From Kitasatospora kifunensis (GTDB lineage: Bacteria > Actinomycetota > Actinomycetes > Streptomycetales > Streptomycetaceae), in assembly GCF_014203855.1 (NCBI RefSeq), contig NZ_JACHJV010000002.1, positions 558,001 through 622,000 on the forward strand: DNA of 64,000 nucleotides, written 5' to 3'. The translations under genes were made by a program, and so were the position numbers. The stretch's first letter is position 1. Every line of letters starts with the position of its first letter. The notes under the pieces are model-generated. The model ran no database searches. It saw only the letters and a program-made list of their open reading frames with translations, and was not told where the DNA came from. Of the stretch, positions 1 through 8,357 are shown piece after piece.

Positions 1-246
1 GGCACGCGCGCCGTTGGCGCGGATGATTCCGCGTACCTCGCGGTCGAAGGCCCTCAAGCTGTTCTTGAGGCGGGGGTCGGCTGGGTCCGTGATGATCGCG
101 GTGTTACTGGTGGCGAAGAGCTCGGCCGTCGGGCAGGCCTGGGCTGCCACGCTCGCCTGCGCACCTCCCGCGCCCGACGCTCCAAGCGCCAGAGTTGCGG
201 CCATGACCAGGATGCGCAGCTGCCGGCGCGCGGTGATGTTCGTCAT
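1..246 (-). CDS. Secreted protein of unknown function, N-terminal part
   Basis: An open frame reads leftwards from an ATG at 246-244 and is still open at the window edge, so only about 82 codons are seen. The product starts with two arginines, then a hydrophobic run rich in Ala, Leu and Gly that ends near AQASVA, which is a typical Sec signal peptide. The mature part begins near a Cys and contains LFATSNTAIITDPADPRL followed by a charged stretch. I do not recognise the family with certainty. No strong ribosome site is visible. Codon use is normal for the window. Function cannot be given; export is the only supported statement. Confidence 0.65.
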   Translation of the reverse strand, partial: MTNITARRQLRILVMAATLALGASGAGGAQASVAAQACPTAELFATSNTAIITDPADPRLKNSLRAFDREVRGIIRANGARA

Positions 247-717
247 GACGTGATCAACGACTTCTGGCGCGGTACGTTGCGGCGGACGGGCAGGTTCGCG
301 TGTCGCGGACAACCGGGACAAGGCCGACAGGGCCGGTGGTTCGCTGCCGGTGGTCGGCGGTGGCCCGCTGGTCACCCACGGCCCGGCCGGAGCCGAGCAG
401 GGGCAGGCGGTGGGCATCGGGGCTGCCGGGAGCACGGGCCACGGAAGGGCGGCAGCGATGGTGACCGAACAGCAGGTACGCGCCTGGGTCGACGGCTACC
501 TGCGAGCCTGGACCAGCAGCAGGAAGGACATCGCCGTGCTGTTCACCCCGCGGGCCGAAGCCACTTTCGCCTCCGTCGACATTGAACGTCGAGGGCTTGC
601 CCGTCACCGGGACGGTCGAGCAGGTGTCCGCCATCCGGATCAGTGTGTGTCGTTATGCGAACGGTGCCGTGGTACGACTGCCTGACCTGCATCCCGGCGA
701 CGCGAGGACGGTGGCCG
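247..717. other. Intergenic region with a decayed gene fragment
   Basis: This stretch separates the leftward secreted-protein gene from the rightward permease gene. It holds no complete gene. The only coding-like signal is the NTF2-like fragment listed separately. The last part carries the permease ribosome site. No clear promoter or hairpin was identified. Confidence 0.5.
459..590 (+). pseudogene. Remnant of an NTF2-like (SnoaL-type) protein gene
   Basis: From ATG 459 about 43 codons read MVTEQQVRAWVDGYLRAWTS and then DIAVLFTPRAEATFAS. The pattern of an amphipathic helix, then W(T/S)S, then D-I-x-x-L-F-T matches the start of small NTF2-like/SnoaL proteins, in which a helix is followed by a LFT-x-D/E-A turn. 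In that family about 100 further residues follow. Here the frame runs into sequence with no family resemblance, so the gene looks truncated or frameshifted. It may also be a chance open frame. The assignment rests on pattern recognition only. Confidence 0.35.
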
Positions 718-2169
718 ATGGCCCAGCCGACCGGCTACGACGAAGTGACGGACCCCCAGCCGGACGAGGAGGGGTACGAGCGCGGCCTGGGCAGCCGGCA
801 GATCCAGATGATCGCCATCGGTGGCGCCATCGGCACCGGGCTCTTCCTGGGCGCCGGCACCGCGATCTCCAAGGCCGGCCCCAGCCTCATCCTGACGTAC
901 GCGGTGTCCGGCGTGGTGATCTTCGTGATCATGCGGGCGCTCGGCGAACTGCTCACCTACCGCCCGGTCTCCGGCAGCTTCGCCGAGTACGCCCGGGAGT
1001 TCCTCGGCCCGTTCGCCGGCTTCGTCACCGGGTGGACGTACTGGCTGTTCTGGGTGGTCACCGGGATGGCCGAGACCACCGCCGCGGCGGTGTACGTCAA
1101 GTTCTGGGAACCCGGCTACCCGCAGTGGCTCAGCGCGCTCTGCTTCCTGGTCCTGCTCTACGTCGCCAACCTGATCTCGGTGAAGCTCTTCGGCGAGATC
1201 GAGTTCTGGTTCTCGATGGTCAAGGTGACCGCGATCGTGGCGATGATCCTGATCGGCCTCGGGGTACTGATCTTCGGCTTCAGCAAGGCCGGTGACACCG
1301 CGTCGGTCACCCTGCTGTGGAAGCACGGCGGCTTCTTCCCGCACGGGGCCTGGCGGACCCTGCTCACCCTGCAGATCGTCATGTTCGCCTACCTCGGCGT
1401 GGAGCTGGTGGGCGTCACCGCCGGCGAGAGCCAGGACCCGGAGCGCACCCTGCCGCGGGCGATCAACACGCTCCCGCTGCGGATCGTGCTCTTCTACGTG
1501 CTGTCGCTCGCGGTGATCCTCTCGCTGGTGCCGTGGACCGAGTTCAGCCCGGGGGTCAGCCCGTTCGTCGCGGCCTTCGGCAAGATCGGGATCCCGGCGG
1601 CGGCCGGGATCATCAACTTCGTGGTGCTCACCGCCGCGCTCTCCTCCTGCAACTCCGGCATGTACTCCACCGGCCGGATGCTGCGCGACCTCTCGCTGCG
1701 CGGCCAGGCGCCGGGTCGGCTGAGCGATCTGAACCGGCGCCGGACCCCGGCCCCGGCGATCACCATCTCCGCGCTGCTGATGGGCCTGGGCGTGCTGCTC
1801 AACGCGGTCGCCCCGGGCCGGGCGTTCGACTACATCACCGCGGTCGCCACCGTCTGCGGGCTGTGGACCTGGGGGGTCATCCTGCTCTGCCAACTGCGTT
1901 ACCGGGCCTCCTGGCGGGGCGGCCACCTGCCGCCGCCGACCTTCCGGGCGCCGACCGGGCCGTGGAGCAGCTGGGCGGCGTTCGGCTTCCTGGTGCTGGT
2001 GCTGGTGTTGATCGGCTTCGATGCGGAGAACCGGATCTCGCTCTACGTCTTCCCGGTCTGGGGGGTGCTGCTGACGGTCGGCTACCTGGTGCTGCGGCGG
2101 ACCCGGCCGCAGGCGGTGCACGGGCAGCCGCACGACCACCTGCACGTCAAGGCCGGTCCGCCGGCCTGA
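718..2169 (+). CDS. APC-superfamily amino acid permease (AAT type, CycA-like)
   Basis: This 483-residue membrane protein should import an amino acid with protons. After a hydrophilic N-terminus the family signature GLGSRQIQMIAIGGAIGTGL opens helix 1, followed by about eleven further hydrophobic segments; the conserved ALGELLTYRPVSGSFAEYA is in helix 2-3. Overall layout and length fit the AAT family that includes D-serine/D-alanine/glycine and aromatic permeases; the substrate cannot be told. I start at ATG 718 because GAGGA lies 9 bases upstream and the family signature follows at the usual distance; the frame is open further upstream. The C-terminus is polar and His-rich (HGQPHDHLHV). It is monocistronic, with a terminator just downstream. 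Confidence 0.88.
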   Translation: MAQPTGYDEVTDPQPDEEGYERGLGSRQIQMIAIGGAIGTGLFLGAGTAISKAGPSLILTYAVSGVVIFVIMRALGELLTYRPVSGSFAEYAREFLGPFAGFVTGWTYWLFWVVTGMAETTAAAVYVKFWEPGYPQWLSALCFLVLLYVANLISVKLFGEIEFWFSMVKVTAIVAMILIGLGVLIFGFSKAGDTASVTLLWKHGGFFPHGAWRTLLTLQIVMFAYLGVELVGVTAGESQDPERTLPRAINTLPLRIVLFYVLSLAVILSLVPWTEFSPGVSPFVAAFGKIGIPAAAGIINFVVLTAALSSCNSGMYSTGRMLRDLSLRGQAPGRLSDLNRRRTPAPAITISALLMGLGVLLNAVAPGRAFDYITAVATVCGLWTWGVILLCQLRYRASWRGGHLPPPTFRAPTGPWSSWAAFGFLVLVLVLIGFDAENRISLYVFPVWGVLLTVGYLVLRRTRPQAVHGQPHDHLHVKAGPPA

Positions 2170-2193
2170 CCACCCCGTACCCCTAGGTCGGCG

Positions 2194-2223
2194 AATGCGG
2201 CGCGTTCCTCGCGCCGCATTTTC
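2194..2223 (+). terminator. Factor-independent-type terminator after the permease
   Basis: A perfect 11-bp stem (AATGCGGCGCG / CGCGCCGCATT) with a 5-base loop is followed by TTTCG. It begins 24 bases after the permease stop. Confidence 0.75.
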
Positions 2224-2272
2224 GTCGTGGCCGGCCGGGATCGATCACCGTCCGGAGAGCTTGATTGCGATC

Positions 2273-2302
2273 TTGTCCTATCTCCCGGCCCGGCCATAGC
2301 CT
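2273..2302 (+). promoter_or_regulatory. Candidate promoter of the cyclase gene
   Basis: TTGTCC (2273-2278) and TAGCCT (2297-2302), separated by 18 bases, resemble the actinomycete housekeeping pattern TTGACR/TAGRRT. The site is 37 bases before the preferred GTG start of the cyclase gene. Prediction only. Confidence 0.35.
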
Positions 2303-2338
2303 GCGCTAAGCAGTACATGACAAAAGGGGGTGGGGCGG

Positions 2339-4273
2339 GTGAGGCTGCCGATCAGGAGCGGGGAGCGGGGCGACGCCCGGGTGGGCGCGGCGGTGGGCAG
2401 GGCAACGGAGCATCTGCTCGGTCTGCAGTCGCCTGACGGGTGGTGGAAGGGCGAGCAGAGCACGAACATCACCATGGATTCCCAGGACCTCCTGATGCGT
2501 GAGTTCCTGGGAATCCGCACAGCGCAGGAGAGCGCCGAATCGGCCAGGTGGATACGGTCGCAGCAACGGGAGGACGGCAGTTGGGCCGTGTTCGACGGCG
2601 GACCGGGGGAGTTGTCCACCACGGTGGAGGGCTACATCGCGCTCCGGCTCGCCGGCCACCGGGCCGACGAACCGCATCTGCTCCGTGCAGCCGACTGGGT
2701 GCGTCGCCATGGCGGTCTGCAGGGAAGCCGGGTGTTCACCCGGATCTGGATGGCCATGTTCGGCCTGTGGCCGTGGAACGGGCTACCGGTGCTGCCGCCC
2801 GAACTCGTGCTGCTGCCGCCCGGTGTGCCACTGAACATCTACGACTGGGCCTGCTGGGCCAGGCAGAGCATCGTCCCGCTGAGCGTGATCGGCCACTTCC
2901 GCCCGGTCCACCCGCTGCCGTTCGACGTGGACGAGTTACGTTCCCCGCAGGCCGGCCCTGCCGTGCCGCAGCCCCGCGGGCCCCTGGAGGTCTGCCTGCG
3001 CCGCCTGGACCAGGTCCTGCGCCTGTGGGACGGTGCGGCGGCGCGGCGCAGCGGGCCGTTGCGCAGGCGCGCGTTACGGCGGGCCGCCGACTGGATCGTC
3101 GAGCGGCAGGAGGCCGACGGGAGTTGGGGCGGCCTACAGCCTCCGTGGGTCTACTCGATCATCGCGCTGCACCTGCTCGGCCACCCCTTGGACCATCCGA
3201 TCATCCGCAGGTCCCTGGACGGCTTCGACGGCTTCCTGATCCGCGAGGAGACGCCCGAGGGGACGGTGCGGCGCCTGGAAGGGTGTCAGGGCCCGGTATG
3301 GGACACCGCACTGGCCGTCATCGCCCTGACGGACGCGGGGCTGGCACCCGACCATCCGGCCCTCACCTCGGCAGCCCACTGGCTGCTCGGACAGGAACTG
3401 CGGTCGACGGGGGACTGGTCGGTCAGACGGCCGCGCCTGGCACCGGGCGGCTGGGCCTTCGGCTTCACCAACGCCCACTACCCCGACCTCGACGACACCG
3501 CCGAAGTGGTGATGGCCCTGGAGCGGTTGCGCACCCCCACCGCTCCGTCGGCGACCGCGATCGGCGAGGCCGTTGACCGGGGCGTGGCCTGGGCGGTCGG
3601 TATGCAGTCCAAGGACGGCGGCTGGGGAGCGTTCGATGCCGACAACACCCGCGCACTCGTGGAGAAGCTGCCGTTCTGCGACTTCGGCAGACTCATCGAC
3701 CCGCCCTCGGCCGACGTGACCGCCCACGTCGTGGAGATGCTCGCCGCCCAGGGCCTGACCCGGACCCCCGCCACCGGGCGGGCCGTGCGCTGGCTACTGG
3801 AGCGGCAGGAGGAGGACGGTTCGTGGTTCGGCCGCTGGGGGGTCAACCACCTCTACGGCACCGGCGCGGTGCTGCCCGCCCTGGCCGCCGTCGGCATCCC
3901 GTCGGCACACCCGGCCGTCCAGCGTGCCGTGCAATGGCTGCACGCGCATCAGAACACCGACGGCGGCTGGGGCGAGGACCCAAGGTCCTACCTCGACCCC
4001 CACTGGATCGGGCACGGACCCTCCACCCCCTCTCAGACCGCCTGGGCGCTGCTCGCCCTGCTGGCCGTCGGCGACACCTCGGCCACCGTCGACCGCGGCA
4101 TCGCCTGGCTCCTCGCAACGCAGCGCGCCGACGGAGGTTGGGACGAGCCGCAGTTCACCGGCACCGGCTTCCCCGGCGACTTCTACATCCGCTACCACCT
4201 CTACCGCGACGTCTTCCCTCTCACCGCCCTCGCCCGCCACCTCGCCCGCGCGCAGAACGGATGCACCTCTTGA
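2339..4273 (+). CDS. shc: Squalene-hopene cyclase-type terpene cyclase
   Basis: A class II terpene cyclase of about 644 residues, normal for squalene-hopene cyclases, which protonate and cyclise squalene to hopene/hopanol at the membrane. The catalytic acid motif is present as YPDLDDTAE (D383, D385, D386). Also present are the CWARQ tryptophan (about 173), the VWDTALAV tryptophan, GGWAFGF before the acid motif, GGWGAFDADN, and the C-terminal GTGFPGDFYIRYHLYR with both tyrosines. At least six QW repeats (QxxDGSW/QxxDGGW) span the protein. I prefer GTG 2339, which has AAAGGGGG 8 bases upstream; GTG 2330 is the alternative. The downstream FAD gene overlaps it. No squalene synthase or HpnC/D/E gene is nearby, so the substrate may be squalene made elsewhere or another prenyl chain. 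Confidence 0.88.
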   Translation: MRLPIRSGERGDARVGAAVGRATEHLLGLQSPDGWWKGEQSTNITMDSQDLLMREFLGIRTAQESAESARWIRSQQREDGSWAVFDGGPGELSTTVEGYIALRLAGHRADEPHLLRAADWVRRHGGLQGSRVFTRIWMAMFGLWPWNGLPVLPPELVLLPPGVPLNIYDWACWARQSIVPLSVIGHFRPVHPLPFDVDELRSPQAGPAVPQPRGPLEVCLRRLDQVLRLWDGAAARRSGPLRRRALRRAADWIVERQEADGSWGGLQPPWVYSIIALHLLGHPLDHPIIRRSLDGFDGFLIREETPEGTVRRLEGCQGPVWDTALAVIALTDAGLAPDHPALTSAAHWLLGQELRSTGDWSVRRPRLAPGGWAFGFTNAHYPDLDDTAEVVMALERLRTPTAPSATAIGEAVDRGVAWAVGMQSKDGGWGAFDADNTRALVEKLPFCDFGRLIDPPSADVTAHVVEMLAAQGLTRTPATGRAVRWLLERQEEDGSWFGRWGVNHLYGTGAVLPALAAVGIPSAHPAVQRAVQWLHAHQNTDGGWGEDPRSYLDPHWIGHGPSTPSQTAWALLALLAVGDTSATVDRGIAWLLATQRADGGWDEPQFTGTGFPGDFYIRYHLYRDVFPLTALARHLARAQNGCTS

Positions 4274-5592
4274 GCATGCCCCGGATCGCCGTCATCGGTG
4301 CGGGAATCGCCGGCCTCCACGCGGCGACCACCCTGCAGGGACGCGGGTTCGACGTGACCGTTCTGGAGAAGGCCCGGCAGCCCGGCGGCCGGATCACGAC
4401 CATCTCCCTCGGCGGCGTCCCGATCGACGTCGGCGCCGAGTACGTCACCAACGCCCACACCCACACCACCACTGCGCTGCGCCGCCTCGGACTCGAGCAC
4501 CAACTACGCCCGGTCCCACTCGACATCGCCCTGTACGACCACAGCACACCACAGCGCGTCCCACTACCGGCGTGGTTCGCCGGCCGGCACCTGGGCCTGC
4601 CCGCCAAACTCGGCCTGGCCCGCGCCTACCTGACGGTACTGCGACACCGACGAGACCTCTCCTTCGCCGACATGCACCGGGCCCACCACCTCGACACCGC
4701 CACTGTCGCCGAGATGTTCCCGAACTGGGCGGCCGACACCGTGGAACACCTCCTGCACCCGATGATGCGCACCTTCCTCTTCTCCTCCCCCCACCACACC
4801 TCCCGTGCCACGATGCTCTGCTACTTGAAACTGCTGCTGGGCCTGCGCTCGGTGCGCGTGCTCACCGGTGGCCTCCAGCAACTCCCGCAACGCCTCGCCG
4901 AACAGTTGCCCGTCCGACTCGGCCACGAGGTGCGGGAAGTGACCGAGAACGAGGACGGCACGTACCGGCTGCACGTGGCCCACGCCCAGGGACGCTACGA
5001 GCTGGCGGCGGACGCCGTCCTGTGCGCCACCACCGCCTCGACCGCCGCGAGGATCCTCACCCCGCTAGACGCCACGACCCGCGGCTTCCTCGCCACCGTC
5101 CCCTACGCCTCCGCCGCCGTCCTCAACTGCGCCCTGGACCGCACCATCAACTCGCCCGCCCGGTGGGTCATGAACACCTCGCCCGCCGACCCGGACTTGG
5201 CGATCATGCGCATCATCCCCGGCACCCCCGAGCATGCGGGCGACATCCTCACTCTGTGGAGCCCGGGGGGCAGGGCGGGCAGCGAACTCTGTGACCTGGA
5301 TGACGAACAGGCCTTCCAACGGCTCGCCGCACAGGCCCGCCAGGCCGGCCCCGCCTTCGACCTCCGCCAGGCGATGCGCTCCCGGCACGTCCACCGCTGG
5401 CCGGAAGCACTCCCGCAGTTCCCCGTCGGGCACCTGCGGCGTGTCCATGCGATGACCCGCACGCTCACGGGCCGGCTGGCGCTTGCGGGCGACTACCTGG
5501 CCGGCCAGAACGTCGAGGCTGCCATCACCAGCAGCATCCGGGCCGCCAACCAGCTGACCCGCACCCTGCGACCCCGAGGCAACCCGGCCTGA
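4261..5592 (+). CDS. FAD-dependent amine-oxidase-like oxidoreductase
   Basis: This roughly 443-residue flavoprotein begins with a classic dinucleotide-binding motif, IAVIGAGIAGLHAA, an acidic residue at the end of strand 2 (VTVLEKA) and the GGRI motif that marks flavin amine oxidases, carotenoid desaturases and protoporphyrinogen oxidases. A C-terminal LALAGDYLAGQNVEAAI segment is the second FAD contact of the same fold. The ATG at 4261 overlaps the cyclase gene by 13 bases; ATG 4276 (MPRIAVIG) is an alternative. This translational coupling suggests the enzyme acts on the product or precursor of the cyclase, for example by oxidising or desaturating a triterpene. That role is inferred; HpnE-like squalene desaturase activity is one possibility. 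Confidence 0.8.
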   Translation: MHLLSMPRIAVIGAGIAGLHAATTLQGRGFDVTVLEKARQPGGRITTISLGGVPIDVGAEYVTNAHTHTTTALRRLGLEHQLRPVPLDIALYDHSTPQRVPLPAWFAGRHLGLPAKLGLARAYLTVLRHRRDLSFADMHRAHHLDTATVAEMFPNWAADTVEHLLHPMMRTFLFSSPHHTSRATMLCYLKLLLGLRSVRVLTGGLQQLPQRLAEQLPVRLGHEVREVTENEDGTYRLHVAHAQGRYELAADAVLCATTASTAARILTPLDATTRGFLATVPYASAAVLNCALDRTINSPARWVMNTSPADPDLAIMRIIPGTPEHAGDILTLWSPGGRAGSELCDLDDEQAFQRLAAQARQAGPAFDLRQAMRSRHVHRWPEALPQFPVGHLRRVHAMTRTLTGRLALAGDYLAGQNVEAAITSSIRAANQLTRTLRPRGNPA

Positions 5593-5700
5593 CGTGCCCC
5601 GCGTGGTTCGGATTCGGGTCCGGCCGGTACGAGAGCACGTCCCGCTGCGCCGTCGCCCGAGTAGCTGAGCCGGCGCCGTGCCCGCCGCGGCTGCGGGAAC

Positions 5701-5756
5701 GCCGAAGGGGCCCGGCGCACGAATTCGTTGGAATTCGTGCGCCGGGCCCCTTCGGC
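5701..5756. terminator. Perfect 26-bp palindrome, bidirectional terminator
   Basis: Arms 5701-5726 and 5731-5756 are exact inverted complements around a 4-base loop (GTTG). The stem starts with GCCGAAGG and ends at the loop with GAATTC. It sits between two convergent genes, the FAD oxidoreductase and the transglycosylase, so it can serve both strands. Confidence 0.8.
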
Positions 5757-5793
5757 ATCAGCCTTGCGGCAGGTCGGTCACTGCCCAGGTCGA

Positions 5794-6183
5794 TCAGTAG
5801 TTGTGGTGGACCTGCCAGTAGGCCCAGGCCTGGTTCGGGCTGCCGTAGCGGCTGTTCATGTAGTCGTAGGTCCACTTGATCTGGGTGGTGGCGTTGGTCT
5901 GCCAGTCGGCGCCGGCGGAGGCCATCTTGTTGCCCGGCAGGGCCTGGCCCAGGCCGTAGGCGCCCGAGGAGGGGTTGGTGGCGGTGACGTTCCAGCCGCT
6001 CTCGTGGGAGACGATCTGGTCGAAGGAGGCCAGCTGGTCGGCGGGGACGATGCTCGCGGCGATGGCCTGCGGGGTGTCGGCCGAGGCGGCGCTCGGGGCG
6101 ATGGCGGCGCCGATCGCGACGATGCCGGCGGCGGAGGCGAGCAGGGCGGCGGAGTTGCGCATACAGGTGGAGATCGCGGGCAT
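5794..6183 (-). CDS. Small secreted lytic-transglycosylase-like protein
   Basis: A 129-residue protein with a cleavable signal peptide (hydrophobic run, then SAASADTP near residue 36) and a short catalytic domain. The mature part contains IVSHESGWNVTATNPSSGAY, then GLGQALPGNKMA and NATTQIKWTYDYMNSRYGSP. The E-S-G-W followed by S-G-A-Y-G-L-G-Q is the core of SLT/lysozyme-like muramidases that cut peptidoglycan; the Glu of HESGW is the expected catalytic acid. Proteins of this length are common actinomycete cell-wall enzymes. ATG 6183 is preferred because GAGGA lies about 9 bases upstream; a second in-frame ATG is 21 bases further in. The gene is monocistronic with a long leader. Confidence 0.85.
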   Translation of the reverse strand: MPAISTCMRNSAALLASAAGIVAIGAAIAPSAASADTPQAIAASIVPADQLASFDQIVSHESGWNVTATNPSSGAYGLGQALPGNKMASAGADWQTNATTQIKWTYDYMNSRYGSPNQAWAYWQVHHNY

Positions 6184-6204
6184 TGGAGTACGTCCTCAAT
6201 CACT

Positions 6205-6400
6205 TAGGCACCTGGCCCCTGGGGGGTCCGTCGGCCTGGCAGGGCCTGACGGTCGGGGTTCAGCGCCGGGGCGGTCTCGTGTGGGGAAGACCGCCGAGCG
6301 GGAGTTGCGGCAGTGGAGTTGACCTCCGCCGCAGCTGGCGACGTAGCCATTGTTAGCGGGGTCGGTGGCTGGCTCCAAGGGGTGCCGATACGACGGTCCG
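6205..6400 (-). promoter_or_regulatory. Possible c-di-AMP (ydaO-type) riboswitch leader
   Basis: In actinomycetes, c-di-AMP riboswitches often precede cell-wall hydrolase genes. The leader strand here contains, in order, GGAGGTCAACTCC, GCCGCAACTCC, CTTCCCCACAC and CTGAACCCCGACCGTCAGG, which is loosely like the ordered conserved blocks of that RNA. The match was made by eye and the folding was not tested, so this may be only a structured leader. Confidence 0.3.
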
Positions 6401-6863
6401 TCGTAGTCCCCGACACCCCCGGCAGGCGACCGCCCGCCCGCGATACCCGCACTCCAGGGGTTCAAACACCACGATCGGCTGCGTCTTTTCGCCCCGGATC
6501 ACCGCGCTGACCTGCACGGACGTCGATCGGCCCGGCGATCGGGGGATTCGGCGGCCTCGACGGCGAGCACCTCCGGGATAAACCCGGCAGCGGCACGGAA
6601 ATGGGCTACTAGGAAGAGTAGTGGGCTCCTTGGGTGCGTGAGCACCGTCACGGAGTAGCCTGTGCTGGAGTCCGTTTTTTACCGGTTTGGCATGAATTTC
6701 AGGGCCTCTTTCCAGCCGAGTGCGAGCTGGTCGTGTGACTCAGAGCACGGAAGGGGAGCCCCTGTCGGGACGGCCCTCCGGTGCGTACGTCCAGGGCCAG
6801 CCCACCGGGAGTTCTTGTCTTGTGGGCGGACCTTGCAAGGAGAGTCGAAAGGGGCCTCGCAGC
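6401..6863. other. Intergenic region between divergent genes
   Basis: Roughly 460 bases that must hold the promoters of the leftward transglycosylase and the rightward secreted protein. I see no gene, repeat or clear terminator in it. Confidence 0.5.
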
Positions 6864-7376
6864 ATGTTGTCGAAGCGCAACCGTCTGGCGGTAACCGCAG
6901 CCGCCGCAGTCACCGTCGCCGCCGCCGTCGTTTCAGCAGGGCCGGCGATGGCGTCCGGGCACCAGCTGGCCGCTCCGGTGTCCGCCGGCGCGCACGGCCG
7001 GACCTTGGCCGCGCCGATCGACTTCGTGGAGATGCCCGCCCGCCCGCTGCCGGCCGGCCAGCAGATGCACGAGTTCACGGTCACCTACCGCAACGGCACG
7101 TCAACGGACCAGGTCGTGGCCCCGCAGCTGCTGGTGGAGTCACCGGATGCGGGTCCCTTCCTCAAGCCCTCGGACGTCAAGCTCGAGCGGCTCACGGGCG
7201 CCGGGCACTGGAAGGCCGTCAGGCTCGCAAGTCAGACCGGGACGCTGTATACGGACCTGTCCCGCGTGAAGCACCGGTTGCACAGCGGCGAGACCCTCGT
7301 CCAGCGCTACCGGCTCTCCGTGGTCACCGCGGGGGCTGTCGGCACGGTCGGCCCGCGGGCTGCGATCTTCGGCTGA
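6864..7376 (+). CDS. Secreted Ig-fold-like protein of unknown function
   Basis: A 170-residue exported protein. MLSKRNRLAVTAAAAVTVAA and the following hydrophobic stretch ending at AMASG form the signal peptide. The mature region is all-beta in character: EFTVTYRNGTSTDQVV, a block on ley residues DVKLERLTGAGHWKAV, and a final SGETLVQRYRLSV strand. This order (conserved RNGT strand, a described value, then a pressure for charge-free YRLSV strand) is common among Streptomyces extracellular proteins with a single Ig-like domain, but no wall anchor or C-terminal membrane helix is present here. ATG 6864 has GAAAGGGG 9 bases upstream. The frame extends much further upstream without signal-peptide features, so earlier starts are unlikely. 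Confidence 0.7.
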   Translation: MLSKRNRLAVTAAAAVTVAAAVVSAGPAMASGHQLAAPVSAGAHGRTLAAPIDFVEMPARPLPAGQQMHEFTVTYRNGTSTDQVVAPQLLVESPDAGPFLKPSDVKLERLTGAGHWKAVRLASQTGTLYTDLSRVKHRLHSGETLVQRYRLSVVTAGAVGTVGPRAAIFG

Positions 7377-7432
7377 GCGAGACGGTCGGCGCCGTGCGGG
7401 ACGTCCCGCCTCCCGGCGTGAGCACCGGCTCC

Positions 7433-8050
7433 TTACTGTCGTACCCGGTAGAGGTCGCGCAGTAGGGCGATCTCGGCACCGTGGTGCAGCACTTCCTGAT
7501 TGACCCACCAGACGGTCTCGATGAAGGGGTCGTCCGGATCGCTGCCGTACGGGTAGGTGCTGTATCCGACCGTGTCGAGCGCGGTGTCGTCGGCGCCGAG
7601 CAGCGCGGCTCGCCAGGCCGTGACGCCGGAGTCGAAGGCGGTGAGCGCTCCGGCCGCGTCGCCGTGGAAGCGGTACTCGTCGCGCGTCAGAGCGTGGCTG
7701 CCGTTGGTGTGGTCGGCGCGCAGGGTCAGCATCTCGCTGAGGTGGCCCAGGCGCCAGGCGATGGTGGTGAACGGCGGCGGCGTGGGATGCGGGCTCGACG
7801 CGGAGTCACGTCCCCAGTCACCCGCACCGACCAGGAGGGTCGCACGTGCCCCTGGGCCGTGCGAACGCCGTCGGATCGACCAGCAGTCAGGCGCGGGTTC
7901 CCAGAGGTACTCGTCGTCGGTCATGGCGCCGGCCTCGACATCCGTGCCGTTGCCGCTGTCCACGACCGGGCCGGCCATCCGGTCGGTGAGACGCTTGCAG
8001 GCAAAGTCGAACTGCTGCAGCAGCGGGGTCAGTCGCGGTGGTGTCGACAT
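7433..8050 (-). CDS. DinB-family protein
   Basis: A 205-residue protein starting at ATG 8050 with AGGAG 7 bases upstream. The fold is suggested by a first helix LTPLLQQFDFACKRLTDRMA, the element DDEYLWEPAPDCWSIR, then TTIAWRLGHLSEMLTLRADH and the last helix VWWVNQEVLHHGAEIALLRD. In DinB/YfiT-type four-helix proteins three histidines bind a metal; H in WRLGH and HH in EVLHHGAE are the likely ligands. Many actinomycete members handle small thiols such as mycothiol or are of unknown role. The catalytic function is not determinable here. It is convergent with the secreted-protein gene and apparently monocistronic. Confidence 0.8.
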   Translation of the reverse strand: MSTPPRLTPLLQQFDFACKRLTDRMAGPVVDSGNGTDVEAGAMTDDEYLWEPAPDCWSIRRRSHGPGARATLLVGAGDWGRDSASSPHPTPPPFTTIAWRLGHLSEMLTLRADHTNGSHALTRDEYRFHGDAAGALTAFDSGVTAWRAALLGADDTALDTVGYSTYPYGSDPDDPFIETVWWVNQEVLHHGAEIALLRDLYRVRQ

Positions 8051-8357
8051 CGCATGCTCCTGTGGTGGGCTGGTCGGCATCGGACGCCGGATCTGCCGGT
8101 CCGGCGGCCTGCAATCTGTCATAGCCGGGCCGACATGGCGACTCATTTTCAGCGTCGTGGTCGTTCGATCAGCGGTGCTCCTGCTGCCGGCGGTGGTAGT
8201 CGCGCCAGATGATCCGGTGGACCCCGATCCGCTCGCACCACCCACACGGCTCCCGCTCGGGCGGCCCGGCGTGCCGAGGGTGATCGGCCGCCGGGCCGGG
8301 CGCTGCTGATGGTCGACCGGGGTGTCGCGTCACCTGATGACTGCCCCGGGCCGGGTG
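8051..8357. other. Intergenic region upstream of the DinB-family gene
   Basis: About 300 bases lying between two leftward genes. It should contain the DinB-family gene promoter and the end of transcription of the gene to its right. No gene or clear motif was recognised. Confidence 0.5.

Noticed and set aside
640..2145. A 501-codon minus-strand frame over the permease gene
   Set aside because: Composition is His/Arg/Gln-rich and disordered, and the plus strand has clear membrane helices.
2339..5592. Hopanoid biosynthesis cluster
   Set aside because: Only the cyclase and one FAD enzyme are here; none of the other hpn-type genes were seen.
6455..6475. GGGGTTCAAACACC resembling a tRNA T-arm
   Set aside because: No acceptor, D or anticodon stem could be built around it.
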